Assembly: GCF_910592395.1 (NCBI RefSeq)
Contig: NC_088322.1
Coordinates: 16,241,431-16,292,257, forward strand
Source: Lineus longissimus
Lineage: Eukaryota > Nemertea > Pilidiophora > Heteronemertea > Lineidae
Direction: 5' to 3'
DNA length: 50,827 bases
The notes beneath the pieces are model-generated. The model did no database searches, was not told the DNA's origin, and worked only from the letters and a program-made list of their open reading frames with translations. The position numbers and the translations under genes are program-made. Position 1 is the stretch's first letter; each line of letters opens with the position of its first letter. Of the stretch, positions 34,901-46,465 are shown piece after piece.

Positions 34901-36287
34901 TCTCATCCTTTGAAGAGAACAACCTACTGTCTTTGAGACACCATGAATAGCTAGCTCCTCATCCAGTACATCTCACCCTTTGAAGAGAACAACCTACTAT
35001 CTTTGAGACACCTTGAATAGCTAGCTCCTCATCCAGTACATCTCACCCTTTGAAGAGAACAAACTACTGTCCTTGGGACACTTTGAATAGCTAGCTCCTC
35101 ATCCAGTACATCTCATCCTTTGAAGAGAACAACCTACTGTCTTTGAGACACCATGAATAGCTAGCTCCTCATCCAGTACATCTCACCCTTTGAAGAGAAC
35201 AACCTACTGTCTTTGAGACACCATGTATAGCTCTAGCTCCTCATCCAGTACATCTCACCCTTTGAAGAGAACAAACTACTGTCTTTGAGACACCATGAAT
35301 AGCTAGCTCCTCATCCAGTGCATCTCACCCTTTGAAGAGAACAACCTACTGTCTTTGAGACACCATGAATAGCTAGCTCCTCATCCAGTGCAATTCACCC
35401 TTTGAAGAGAACAACCTACTGTCTTTGAGACACCATGAATAGCTAGCTCCTCATCCAGTACATCTCACCCTTTGAAGAGAACAACCTACTGTCTTTGAGA
35501 CACCTTGAATAGCTAGCTCCTCATCCAGTACATCTCACCCTTTGAAGAGAACAAACTACTGTCCTTGGGACACTTTGAATAGCTAGCTCCTCATCCAGTA
35601 CATCTCACCCTTTGAAGAGAACAACCTACTGTCTTTGAGACACCTTGAATAGCTAGCTCCTCATCCAGTACATCTCATCCTTTGAAGAGAACAACCTACT
35701 GTCTTTGAGACACCATGAATAGCTAGCTCCTCATCCAGTACATCTCACCCTTTGAAGAGAACAACCTACTATCTTTGAGACACCTTGAATAGCTAGCTCC
35801 TCATCCAGTACATCTCACCCTTTGAAGAGAACAAACTACTGTCCTTGGGACACTTTGAATAGCTAGCTCCTCATCCAGTACATCTCATCCTTTGAAGAGA
35901 ACAACCTACTGTCTTTGAGACACCATGAATAGCTAGCTCCTCATCCAGTACATCTCACCCTTTGAAGAGAACAACCTACTGTCTTTGAGACACCATGTAT
36001 AGCTCTAGCTCCTCATCCAGTACATCTCACCCTTTGAAGAGAACAAACTACTGTTTTTGAGACACCATGAATAGATAGCTCCTCATCCAGTACATCTCAG
36101 CCTTTGAAGAGAACAACCTACTGTCTTTGAGACACCATGAATAGCTAGCTCCTCATCCAGTACATCTCAGCCTTTGAAGAGAACAAACTACTGTCCTTGG
36201 GACACTTTGAATAGCTAGCTCCTCATCCAGTACATCTCACCCTTTGAAGAGAACAACCTATTGTCCTTGAGGCAACCTGAATAGGTA
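31932..36287. repeat. 70-bp satellite array, about 62 units
   Basis: The unit is GAATAGCTAGCTCCTCATCC followed by AGTACATCTCACCCTTTGAA, GAGAACAACCTACTGTCTTT and GAGACACCAT. Unit subtypes recur in fixed order: the plain ACACCATGAATAG form, the ACTACTGTCCTTGGGACACT form, and a 72-bp form with TATAGCTCTAGCTCC. The 72-bp form occurs near 34171, 35223 and 35995. The array starts with a more diverged unit and ends abruptly at the 817-bp satellite. It has stop codons in all frames and no coding signal. Confidence 0.97.
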
Positions 36288-36390
36288 GTACAACTATCGA
36301 AATATACGATTACTTGGAACTATTTCGGCTAATCACTTTGCCACCTGCGCGACCTTGTCACTATTGTGGCGCGCTCGTTTGCATACCGCA

Positions 36391-36398
36391 TATAAGAG
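36391..36398 (+). promoter_or_regulatory. TATA-like box before the tRNA-like cassette
   Basis: TATAAGAG lies 37 bp before the tRNA-like segment and is repeated in every 817-bp unit. The spacing suits a polymerase III or II start site, but the sequence is AT-rich enough to arise by chance. Confidence 0.35.
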
Positions 36399-36427
36399 GC
36401 GAATAAAATCTCCATTTCAACATGAAA

Positions 36428-36515
36428 GCCTTGATGGTTCAGCGCTGAAGGTGTTTGACTGTGGATCGGCAGGTCACGGGTTCGACCCCCGGTGAATCTG
36501 CCGAACTTTTTTTTT
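36428..36515 (+). other. tRNA-like Pol III cassette, repeated in each 817-bp unit
   Basis: Box A-like TGGTTCAGCG (36435-36444), box B GGTTCGACCCC (36479-36489, one mismatch to consensus) and a T9 run from 36507 together look like an RNA polymerase III gene. TTCAG-CG-CTGAA can form a D-arm. The sequence before box A does not pair with the sequence after the T-arm, so this is not a normal tRNA. Instead TCGGCAG (36466-36472) pairs exactly with CTGCCGA (36498-36504) around the T-arm. Box B recurs at 37288, 38105, 38922, 39739, 40556, 41373, 42190, 43007, 43823, 44640 and 45456, twelve copies in all. It is a tRNA-derived, SINE-head-like sequence; transcription is not demonstrated. Confidence 0.6.
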
Positions 36516-39500
36516 CCTTTTTTTCTTCTTCCTTGTCTTGTTATCTAATCATCCATGTACAGATGTAAACATTTTCATTATCATCATTATCATACCCCGC
36601 ACCCAAACTTTTCAAACTCCAGCACATACTGATTCCGGGCGTTCGAGTACATGAATTATACGAGGTAGATGTATTGTTCGCAAATCTGCCTAAAACGGCA
36701 AGTTTTCTCAGGTACGGGTACGGCAGTGGCGTGCGTCTTTTTCATTGAAACGACCTCGCACGGCCGGCACCGACATATATCGTCGTTGATGATGGAGAGA
36801 GCGGTAGCCGGTACATATTGAGTACGGTTCACCAGCAGTTCAATGTGCTCATGACGTGACGAGAGCAAATCTCACGGGTGGGGCGGAAATTCGCCATATT
36901 GCTGACATCATCGGCGCCAACAACTGTTTCTTCTGACCCTGCCGGAGTCTTTCAAAACAATAAATGATTGTGTCTGACCCTGCTGACCTCGATTTTGAAA
37001 AACTTTAAAAAAAAGGTCATTCAAAGGTTAAATCAACTGCAAAGATAATCTTTTATATCACTGAGATATATACATACGATATGTTGAGAAAAATCTGTAC
37101 AACTATCGAAATATACGATTACTTGGAACTATTTCGGCTAATCACTTAGCCACCTGCGCGACCTTGTCACTATTGTGGCGCGCTCAATTGCATAACGCAT
37201 ATAAGAGGCGAATAAAATCTCCATTTCAACATGAAAGCCTTGATGGTTCAGCGCTGAAGGTGTTTGACTGTGGATCGGCAGGTCACGGGTTCGACCCCCG
37301 GTGAATCTGCCGAACTTTTTTTTTCCTTTTTTTCTTCTTCCTTGTCTTGTTATCTAATCATCCATGTACAGATGTAAACATTTTCATTATCATCATTATC
37401 ATAGCCCGCACCCAAACTTTTCAAACTCCAGCACATACTGATTCCGGGCGTTCGAGTACATGAATTATACCAGGTAGATGTATTGTTTCAATCATCGCAA
37501 ATCTGCCTTAAACGGCAAGTTTTCTCAGGTACGGGTACGGCAGTGGCGTGCGTCTTTTTCATTGAAACGACCTCGCACGGCCGGCACCGACATATATCGT
37601 CGTTGATGATGGAGAGAGCGGTAGCCGGTACATATTGAGTACGGTTCACCAGCAGTTCAATGTGCTCATGACGTGACGAGAGCAAATCTCACGGGTGGGG
37701 CGGAAATTCGCCATATTGTTGACATCATCGGCGCCAACAACTGTTTCTTCTGACCCTGCCGGAGTCTTTCAAAACAATAAATGATTGTGTCTGACCCTGC
37801 TGACCTCGAATTTGAAAAACTTTTTAAAAAAGGTCATTCAAAGGTTAAATCAACTGCAAAGATAATCTTTTATATCACTGAGGTATATACATACGATATG
37901 TTGAGAAAAATCTGTACAACTATCGAAATATACGATTACTTGGAACTATTTCGGCTAATCACTTTGCCACCTGCGCGACCTTGTCACTATTGTGGCGCGC
38001 TCGTTTGCATACCGCATATAAGAGGCGAATAAAATCTCCATTTCAACATGAAAGCCTTGATGGTTCAGCGCTGAAGGTGTTTGACTGTGGATCGGCAGGT
38101 CACGGGTTCGACCCCCGGTGAATCTGCCGAACTTTTTTTTTCCTTTTTTTCTTCTTCCTTGTCTTGTTATCTAATCATCCATGTACAGATGTAAACATTT
38201 TCATTATCATCATTATCATAGCCCGCACCCAAACTTTTCAAACTCCAGCACATACTGATTCCGGGCGTTCGAGTACATGAATTATACCAGGTAGATGTAT
38301 TGTTTCAATCATCGCAAATCTGCCTAAAACGGCAAGTTTTCTCAGGTACGGGTACGGCAGTGGCGTGCGTCTTTTTCATTGAAACGACCTCGCACGGCCG
38401 GCACCGACATATATCGTCGTTGATGATGGAGAGAGCGGTAGCCGGTACATATTGAGTACGGTTCACCAGCAGTTCAATGTGCTCATGACGTGACGAGAGC
38501 AAATCTCACGGGTGGGGCGGAAATTCGCCATATTGTTGACATCATCGGCGCCAACAACTGTTTCTTCTGACCCTGCCGGAGTCTTTCAAAACAATAAATG
38601 ATTGTGTCTGACCCTGCTGACCTCGAATTTGAAAAACTTTTTAAAAAAGGTCATTCAAAGGTTAAATCAACTGCAAAGATAATCTTTTATATCACTGAGG
38701 TATATACATACGATATGTTGAGAAAAATATGTACAACTATCGAAATATACGATTACTTGGAACTATTTCGGCTAATCACTTAGCCACCTGCGCGACCTTG
38801 TCACTATTGTGGCGCGCTCAATTGCATAACGCATATAAGAGGCGAATAAAATCTCCATTTCAACATGAAAGCCTTGATGGTTCAGCGCTGAAGGTGTTTG
38901 ACTGTGGATCGGCAGGTCACGGGTTCGACCCCCGGTGAATCTGCCGAACTTTTTTTTTCCTTTTTTTCTTCTTCCTTGTCTTGTTATCTAATCATCCATG
39001 TACAGATGTAAACATTTTCATTATCATCATTATCATAGCCCGCACCCAAACTTTTCAAACTCCAGCACATACTGATTCCGGGCGTTCGAGTACATGAATT
39101 ATACGAGGTAGATGTATTGTTTCAATCATCGCAAATCTGCCTAAAACGGCAAGTTTTCTCAGGTACGGGTACGGCAGTGGCGTGCGTCTTTTTCATTGAA
39201 ACGACCTCGCACGGCCGGCACCGACATATATCGTCGTTGATGATGGAGAGAGCGGTAGCCGGTACATATTGAGTACGGTTCACCAGCAGTTCAATGTGCT
39301 CATGACGTGACGAGAGCAAATCTCACGGGTGGGGCGGAAATTCGCCATATTGTTGACATCATCGGCGCCAACAACTGTTTCTTCTGACCCTGCCGGAGTC
39401 TTTCAAAACAATAAATGATTGTGTCTGACCCTGCTGACCTCGAATTTGAAAAACTTTTTAAAAAAGGTCATTCAAAGGTTAAATCAACTGCAAAGATAAT

Positions 39501-42500
39501 CTTTTATATCACTGAGGTATATACATACGATATGTTGAGAAAAATCTGTACAACTATCGAAATATACGATTACTTGGAACTATTTCGGCTAATCACTTTG
39601 CCACCTGCGCGACCTTGTCACTATTGTGGCGCGCTCGTTTGCATACCGCATATAAGAGGCGAATAAAATCTCCATTTCAACATGAAAGCCTTGATGGTTC
39701 AGCGCTGAAGGTGTTTGACTGTGGATCGGCAGGTCACGGGTTCGACCCCCGGTGAATCTGCCGAACTTTTTTTTCCCTTTTTTTCTTCTTCCTTGTCTTG
39801 TTATCTAATCATCCATGTACAGATGTAAACATTTTCATTATCATCATTATCATAGCCCGCACCCAAACTTTTCAAACTCCAGCACATACTGATTCCGGGC
39901 GTTCGAGTACATGAATTATACGAGGTAGATGTATTGTTTCAATCATCGCAAATCTGCCTAAAACGGCAAGTTTTCTCAGGTACGGGTACGGCAGTGGCGT
40001 GCGTCTTTTTCATTGAAACGACCTCGCACGGCCGGCACCGACATATATCGTCGTTGATGATGGAGAGAGCGGTAGCCGGTACATATTGAGTACGGTTCAC
40101 CAGCAGTTCAATGTGCTCATGACGTGACGAGAGCAAATCTCACGGGTGGGGCGGAAATTCGCCATATTGTTGACATCATCGGCGCCAACAACTGTTTCTT
40201 CTGACCCTGCCGGAGTCTTTCAAAACAATAAATGATTGTGTCTGACCCTGCTGACCTCGAATTTGAAAAACTTTTTAAAAAAGGTCATTCAAAGGTTAAA
40301 TCAACTGCAAAGATAATCTTTTATATCACTGAGGTATATACATACGATATGTTGAGAAAAATCTGTACAACTATCGAAATATACGATTACTTGGAACTAT
40401 TTCGGCTAATCACTTTGCCACCTGCGCGACCTTGTCACTATTGTGGCGCGCTCGTTTGCATACCGCATATAAGAGGCGAATAAAATCTCCATTTCAACAT
40501 GAAAGCCTTGATGGTTCAGCGCTGAAGGTGTTTGACTGTGGATCGGCAGGTCACGGGTTCGACCCCCGGTGAATCTGCCGAACTTTTTTTTTCCTTTTTT
40601 TCTTCTTCCTTGTCTTGTTATCTAATCATCCATGTACAGATGTAAACATTTTCATTATCATCATTATCATAGCCCGCACCCAAACTTTTCAAACTCCAGC
40701 ACATACTGATTCCGGGCGTTCGAGTACATGAATTATACGAGGTAGATGTATTGTTTCAATCATCGCAAATCTGCCTAAAACGGCAAGTTTTCTCAGGTAC
40801 AGGTACGGCAGTGGCGTGCGTCTTTTTCATTGAAACGACCTCGCACGGCCGGCACCGACATATATCGTCGTTGATGATGGAGAGAGCGGTAGCCGGTACA
40901 TATTGAGTACGGTTCACCAGCAGTTCAATGTGCTCATGACGTGACGAGAGCAAATCTTACGGGTGGGGCGGAAATTCGCCATATTGCTGACATCATCGGC
41001 GCAAACAACTGTTTCTTCTGACCCTGCCGGAGTCTTTCAAAACAATAAATGATTGTGTCTGACCCTGCTGACCTCGATTTTGAAAAACTTTTTAAAAAAG
41101 GTCATTCAAAGGTTAAATCAACTGCAAAGATAATCTTTTATATCACTGAGGTATATACATACGATATGTTGAGAAAAATCTGTACAACTATCGAAATATA
41201 CGATTACTTGGAACTATTTCGGCTAATCACTTTGCCACCTGCGCGACCTTGTCACTATTGTGGCGCGCTCGTTTGCATACCGCATATAAGAGGCGAATAA
41301 AATCTCCATTTCAACATGAAAGCCTTGATGGTTCAGCGCTGAAGGTGTTTGACTGTGGATCGGCAGGTCACGGGTTCGACCCCCGGTGAATCTGCCGAAC
41401 TTTTTTTTTCCTTTTTTTCTTCTTCCTTGTCTTGTTATCTAATCATCCATGTACAGATGTAAACATTTTCATTATCATCATTATCATAGCCCGCACCCAA
41501 ACTTTTCAAACTCCAGCACATACTGATTCCGGGCGTTCGAGTACATGAATTATACGAGGTAGATGTATTGTTTCAATCATCGCAAATCTGCCTAAAACGG
41601 CAAGTTTTCTCAGGTACGGGTACGGCAGTGGCGTGCGTCTTTTTCATTGAAACGACCTCGCACGGCCGGCACCGACATATATCGTCGTTGATGATGGAGA
41701 GAGCGGTAGCCGGTACATATTGAGTACGGTTCACCAGCAGTTCAATGTGCTCATGACGTGACGAGAGCAAATCTTACGGGTGGGGCGGAAATTCGCCATA
41801 TTGCTGACATCATCGGCGCCAACAACTGTTTCTTCTGACCCTGCCGGAGTCTTTCAAAACAATAAATGATTGTGTCTGACCCTGCTGACCTCGAATTTGA
41901 AAAACTTTTTAAAAAAGGTCATTCAAAGGTTAAATCAACTGCAAAGATAATCTTTTATATCACTGAGGTATATACATACGATATGTTGAGAAAAATCGGT
42001 ACAACTATCGAAATATACGATTACTTGGAACTATTTCGGCTAATCACTTTGCCACCTGCGCGACCTTGTCACTATTGTGGCGCGCTCGTTTGCATACCGC
42101 ATATAAGAGGCGAATAAAATCTCCATTTCAACATGAAAGCCTTGATGGTTCAGCGCTGAAGGTGTTTGACTGTGGATCGGCAGGTCACGGGTTCGACCCC
42201 CGGTGAATCTGCCGAACTTTTTTTTTCCTTTTTTTCTTCTTCCTTGTCTTGTTATCTAATCATCCATGTACAGATGTAAACATTTTCATTATCATCATTA
42301 TCATAGCCCGCACCCAAACTTTTCAAACTCCAGCACATACTGATTCCGGGCGTTCGAGTACATGAATTATACGAGGTAGATGTATTGTTTCAATCATCGC
42401 AAATCTGCCTAAAACGGCAAGTTTTCTCAGGTACAGGTACGGCAGTGGCGTGCGTCTTTTTCATTGAAACGACCTCGCACGGCCGGCACCGACATATATC

Positions 42501-45500
42501 GTCGTTGATGATGGAGAGAGCGGTAGCCGGTACATATTGAGTACGGTTCACCAGCAGTTCAATGTGCTCATGACGTGACGAGAGCAAATCTTACGGGTGG
42601 GGCGGAAATTCGCCATATTGCTGACATCATCGGCGCCAACAACTGTTTCTTCTGACCCTGCCGGAGTCTTTCAAATCAATAAATGATTGTGTCTGACCCT
42701 GCTGACCTCGATTTTGAAAAACTTTTTAAAAAAGGTCATTCAAAGGTTAAATCAACTGCAAAGATAATCTTTTATATCACTGAGGTATATACATACGATA
42801 TGTTGAGAAAAATCTGTACAACTATCGAAATATACGATTACTTGGAACTATTTCGGCTAATCACTTTGCCACCTGCGCGACCTTGTCACTATTGTGGCGC
42901 GCTCGTTTGCATTCCGCATATAAGAGGCGAATAAAATCTCCATTTCAACATGAAAGCCTTGATGGTTCAGCGCTGAAGGTGTTTGACTGTGGATCGGCAG
43001 GTCACGGGTTCGACCCCCGGTGAATCTGCCGAACTTTTTTTTTCCTTTTTTCTTCTTCCTTGTCTTGTTATCTAATCATCCATGTACAGATGTAAACATT
43101 TTCATTATCATCATTATCATAGCCCGCACCCAAACTTTTCAAACTCCAGCACATACTGATTCCGGGCGTTCGAGTACATGAATTATACGAGGTAGATGTA
43201 TTGTTTCAATCATCGCAAATCTGCCTAAAACGGCAAGTTTTCTCAGGTACGGGTACGGCAGTGGCGTGCGTCTTTTTCATTGAAACGACCTCGCACGGCC
43301 GGCACCGACATATATCGTCGTTGATGATGGAGAGAGCGGTAGCCGGTACATATTGAGTACGGTTCACCAGCAGTTCAATGTGCTCATGACGTGACGAGAG
43401 CAAATCTCACGGGTGGGGCGGAAATTCGCCATATTGCTGACATCATCGGCGCAAACAACTGTTTCTTCTGACCCTGCCGGAGTCTTTCAAAACAATAAAT
43501 GATTGTGTCTGACCCTGCTGACCTCGATTTTGAAAAACTTTTTAAAAAAGGTCATTCAAAGGTTAAATCAACTGCAAAGATAATCTTTTATATCACTGAG
43601 GTATATACATACGATATGTTGAGAAAAATCTGTACAACTATCGAAATATACGATTACTTGGAACTATTTCGGCTAATCACTTTGCCACCTGCGCGACCTT
43701 GTCACTATTGTGGCGCGCTCGTTTGCATACCGCATATAAGAGGCGAATAAAATCTCCATTTCAACATGAAAGCCTTGATGGTTCAGCGCTGAAGGTGTTT
43801 GACTGTGGATCGGCAGGTCACGGGTTCGACCCCCGGTGAATCTGCCGAACTTTTTTTTTCCTTTTTTTCTTCTTCCTTGTCTTGTTATCTAATCATCCAT
43901 GTACAGATGTAAACATTTTCATTATCATCATTATCATAGCCCGCACCCAAACTTTTCAAACTCCAGCACATACTGATTCCGGGCGTTCGAGTACATGAAT
44001 TATACGAGGTAGATGTATTGTTTCAATCATCGCAAATCTGCCTAAAACGGCAAGTTTTCTCAGGTACGGGTACGGCAGTGGCGTGCGTCTTTTTCATTGA
44101 AACGACCTCGCACGGCCGGCACCGACATATATCGTCGTTGATGATGGAGAGAGCGGTAGCCGGTACATATTGAGTACGGTTCACCAGCAGTTCAATGTGC
44201 TCATGACGTGACGAGAGCAAATCTTACGGGTGGGGCGGAAATTCGCCATATTGCTGACATCATCGGCGCCAACAACTGTTTCTTCTGACCCTGCCGGAGT
44301 CTTTCAAAACAATAAATGATTGTGTCTGACCCTGCTGACCTCGATTTTGAAAAACTTTTTAAAAAAGGTCATTCAAAGGTTAAATCAACTGCAAAGATAA
44401 TCTTTTATATCACTGAGGTATATACATACGATATGTTGAGAAAAATCTGTACAACTATCGAAATATACGATTACTTGGAACTATTTCGGCTAATCACTTT
44501 GCCACCTGCGCGACCTTGTCACTATTGTGGCGCGCTCGTTTGCATACCGCATATAAGAGGCGAATGAAATCTCCATTTCAACATGAAAGCCTTGATGGTT
44601 CAGCGCTGAAGGTGTTTGACTGTGGATCGGCAGGTCACGGGTTCGACCCCCGGTGAATCTGCCGAACTTTTTTTTTCCTTTTTTCTTCTTCCTTGTCTTG
44701 TTATCTAATCATCCATGTACAGATGTAAACATTTTCATTATCATCATTATCATAGCCCGCACCCAAACTTTTCAAACTCCAGCACATACTGATTCCGGGC
44801 GTTCGAGTACATGAATTATACGAGGTAGATGTATTGTTTTAATCATCGCAAATCTGCCTAAAACGGCAAGTTTCCTCAGGTACGGGTACGGCAGTGGCGT
44901 GCGTCTTTTTCATTGAAACGACCTCGCACGGCCGGCACCGACATATATCGTCGTTGATGATGGAGAGAGCGGTAGCCGGTACATATTGAGTACGGTTCAC
45001 CAGCAGTTCAATGTGCTCATGACGTGACGAGAGCAAATCTCACGGGTGGGGCGGAAATTCGCCATATTGCTGACATCATCGGCGCCAACAACTGTTTCTT
45101 CTGACCCTGCCGGAGTCTTTCAAAACAATAAATGATTGTGTCTGACCCTGCTGACCTCGATTTTGAAAAACTTTTTAAAAAAGGTCATTCAAAGGTTAAA
45201 TCAACTGCAAAGATAATCTTTTATATCACTGAGGTATATACATACGATATGTTGAGAAAAATCTGTACAACTATCGAAATATACGATTACTTGGAACTAT
45301 TTCGGCTAATCACTTTGCCACCTGCGCGACCTTGTCACTATTGTGGCGCGCTCGTTTGCATACCGCATATAAGAGGCGAATAAAATCTCCATTTCAACAT
45401 GAAAGCCTTGATGGTTCAGCGCTGAAGGTGTTTGACTGTGGATCGGCAGGTCACGGGTTCGACCCCCGGTGAATCTGCCGAACTTTTTTTTTCCTTTTTT

Positions 45501-45925
45501 CTTCTTCCTTGTCTTGTTATCTAATCATCCATGTACAGATGTAAACATTTTCATTATCATCATTATCATAGCCCGCACCCAAACTTTTCAAACTCCAGCA
45601 CATACTGATTCCGGGCGTTCGAGTACATGAATTATACGAGGTAGATGTATTGTTTCAATCATCGCAAATCTGCCTAAAACGGCAAGTTTTCTCAGGTACG
45701 GGTACGGCAGTGGCGTGCGTCTTTTTCATTGAAACGACCTCGCACGGCCGGCACCGACATATATCGTCGTTGATGATGGAGAGAGCGGTAGCCGGTACAT
45801 ATTGAGTACGGTTCACCAGCAGTTCAATGTGCTCATGACGTGACGAGAGCAAATCTCACGGGTGGGGCGGAAATTCGCCATATTGCTGACATCATCGGCG
45901 CCAACAACTGTTTCTTCTGACCCTG

Positions 45926-46465
45926 ATTGTGATTGTGATTGTTTTTCTTTCGTCGTCTTCGTCTTTCGTTGTCTTCGTCTTTCGTCATCTTCATCTTTCG
46001 TCTATCGTCATTGTGATTGTGATTGTTATTGTGATTGTTCATCTTTCGTCGTCATTCGTTTTTCGTCGTCTTCGTCTTTCGTCGTCTTCCTCTTTCGTCG
46101 TCTTCGTCTTTCGTTATCTTTCGTCTTTCATCGTCTTTTGTCTTACGTCTTTCGTCGTCTTTCGTCTTTCGTCTTTCGTCTTTTGTGATTGTGATTGTGA
46201 TTGTGATTTTTTGTCTCTCGTCGTCTTTGTCTTTCGTCGTCTTTTGTCTTTCGTCGTCTTCCTCTTTTCTCGTTTTCTTCTTTCGTCGTCTTTCGTCGTC
46301 GTCTTCGTCTTTTGCCGTCTTCATCTTTCGCTGTCTTCGTCTTTCGTCGTCTTCGTATTTCGTCGTCTTTTGTCGTCTTTCGTCGTCTTCGTCTTTCGTC
46401 GTCTTCGTCTTTCGTCGTCTTCGTCTTTTGTCGTCTTCGTCTTTCGTCGTCTTCGTATTTCGTCG
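45926..46465. repeat. Degenerate GTCTTTC/GTCTTC tract with ATTGTG blocks
   Basis: Short imperfect repeats of TCGTCTTCGTCTTTCGTC are broken by three runs of GATTGT-type hexamers (about 45925-45945, 46010-46035 and 46184-46207). The plus strand is almost free of A apart from those runs. It bridges the 817-bp and 15-bp arrays. Open frames rich in Ser/Phe/Arg or Lys/Asp/Glu are composition artefacts. Confidence 0.92.

Larger units (their letters stand above)
36288..45925. repeat. 817-bp satellite array, about 11.8 units
   Basis: Near-identical head-to-tail units start GTACAACTATCGAAATATAC. The spacing of one internal landmark (GGTTCGACCCC) is 809 bp for the first interval, because unit 1 lacks 8 bp, then 817 for eight of the remaining ten and 816 for two. 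Single-base variants define subtypes. Each unit contains a TATA-like TATAAGAG, a tRNA-like segment, a long T-run, and two short divergent open frames of 65 and 83 codons. The array ends in mid-unit at CTGACCCTG and changes into a GATTGT-repeat. It resembles no family I know. Confidence 0.97.

Noticed and set aside
31932-36287. 70-bp array considered as a CRISPR array
   Set aside because: There is no constant-repeat and variable-spacer pattern; the whole unit is repeated, and the context is eukaryotic.
36428-36515. Functional tRNA (a GTG anticodon can be placed)
   Set aside because: The acceptor stem cannot form and the anticodon stem is poor; only the promoter boxes, D-arm and T-arm resemble a tRNA.
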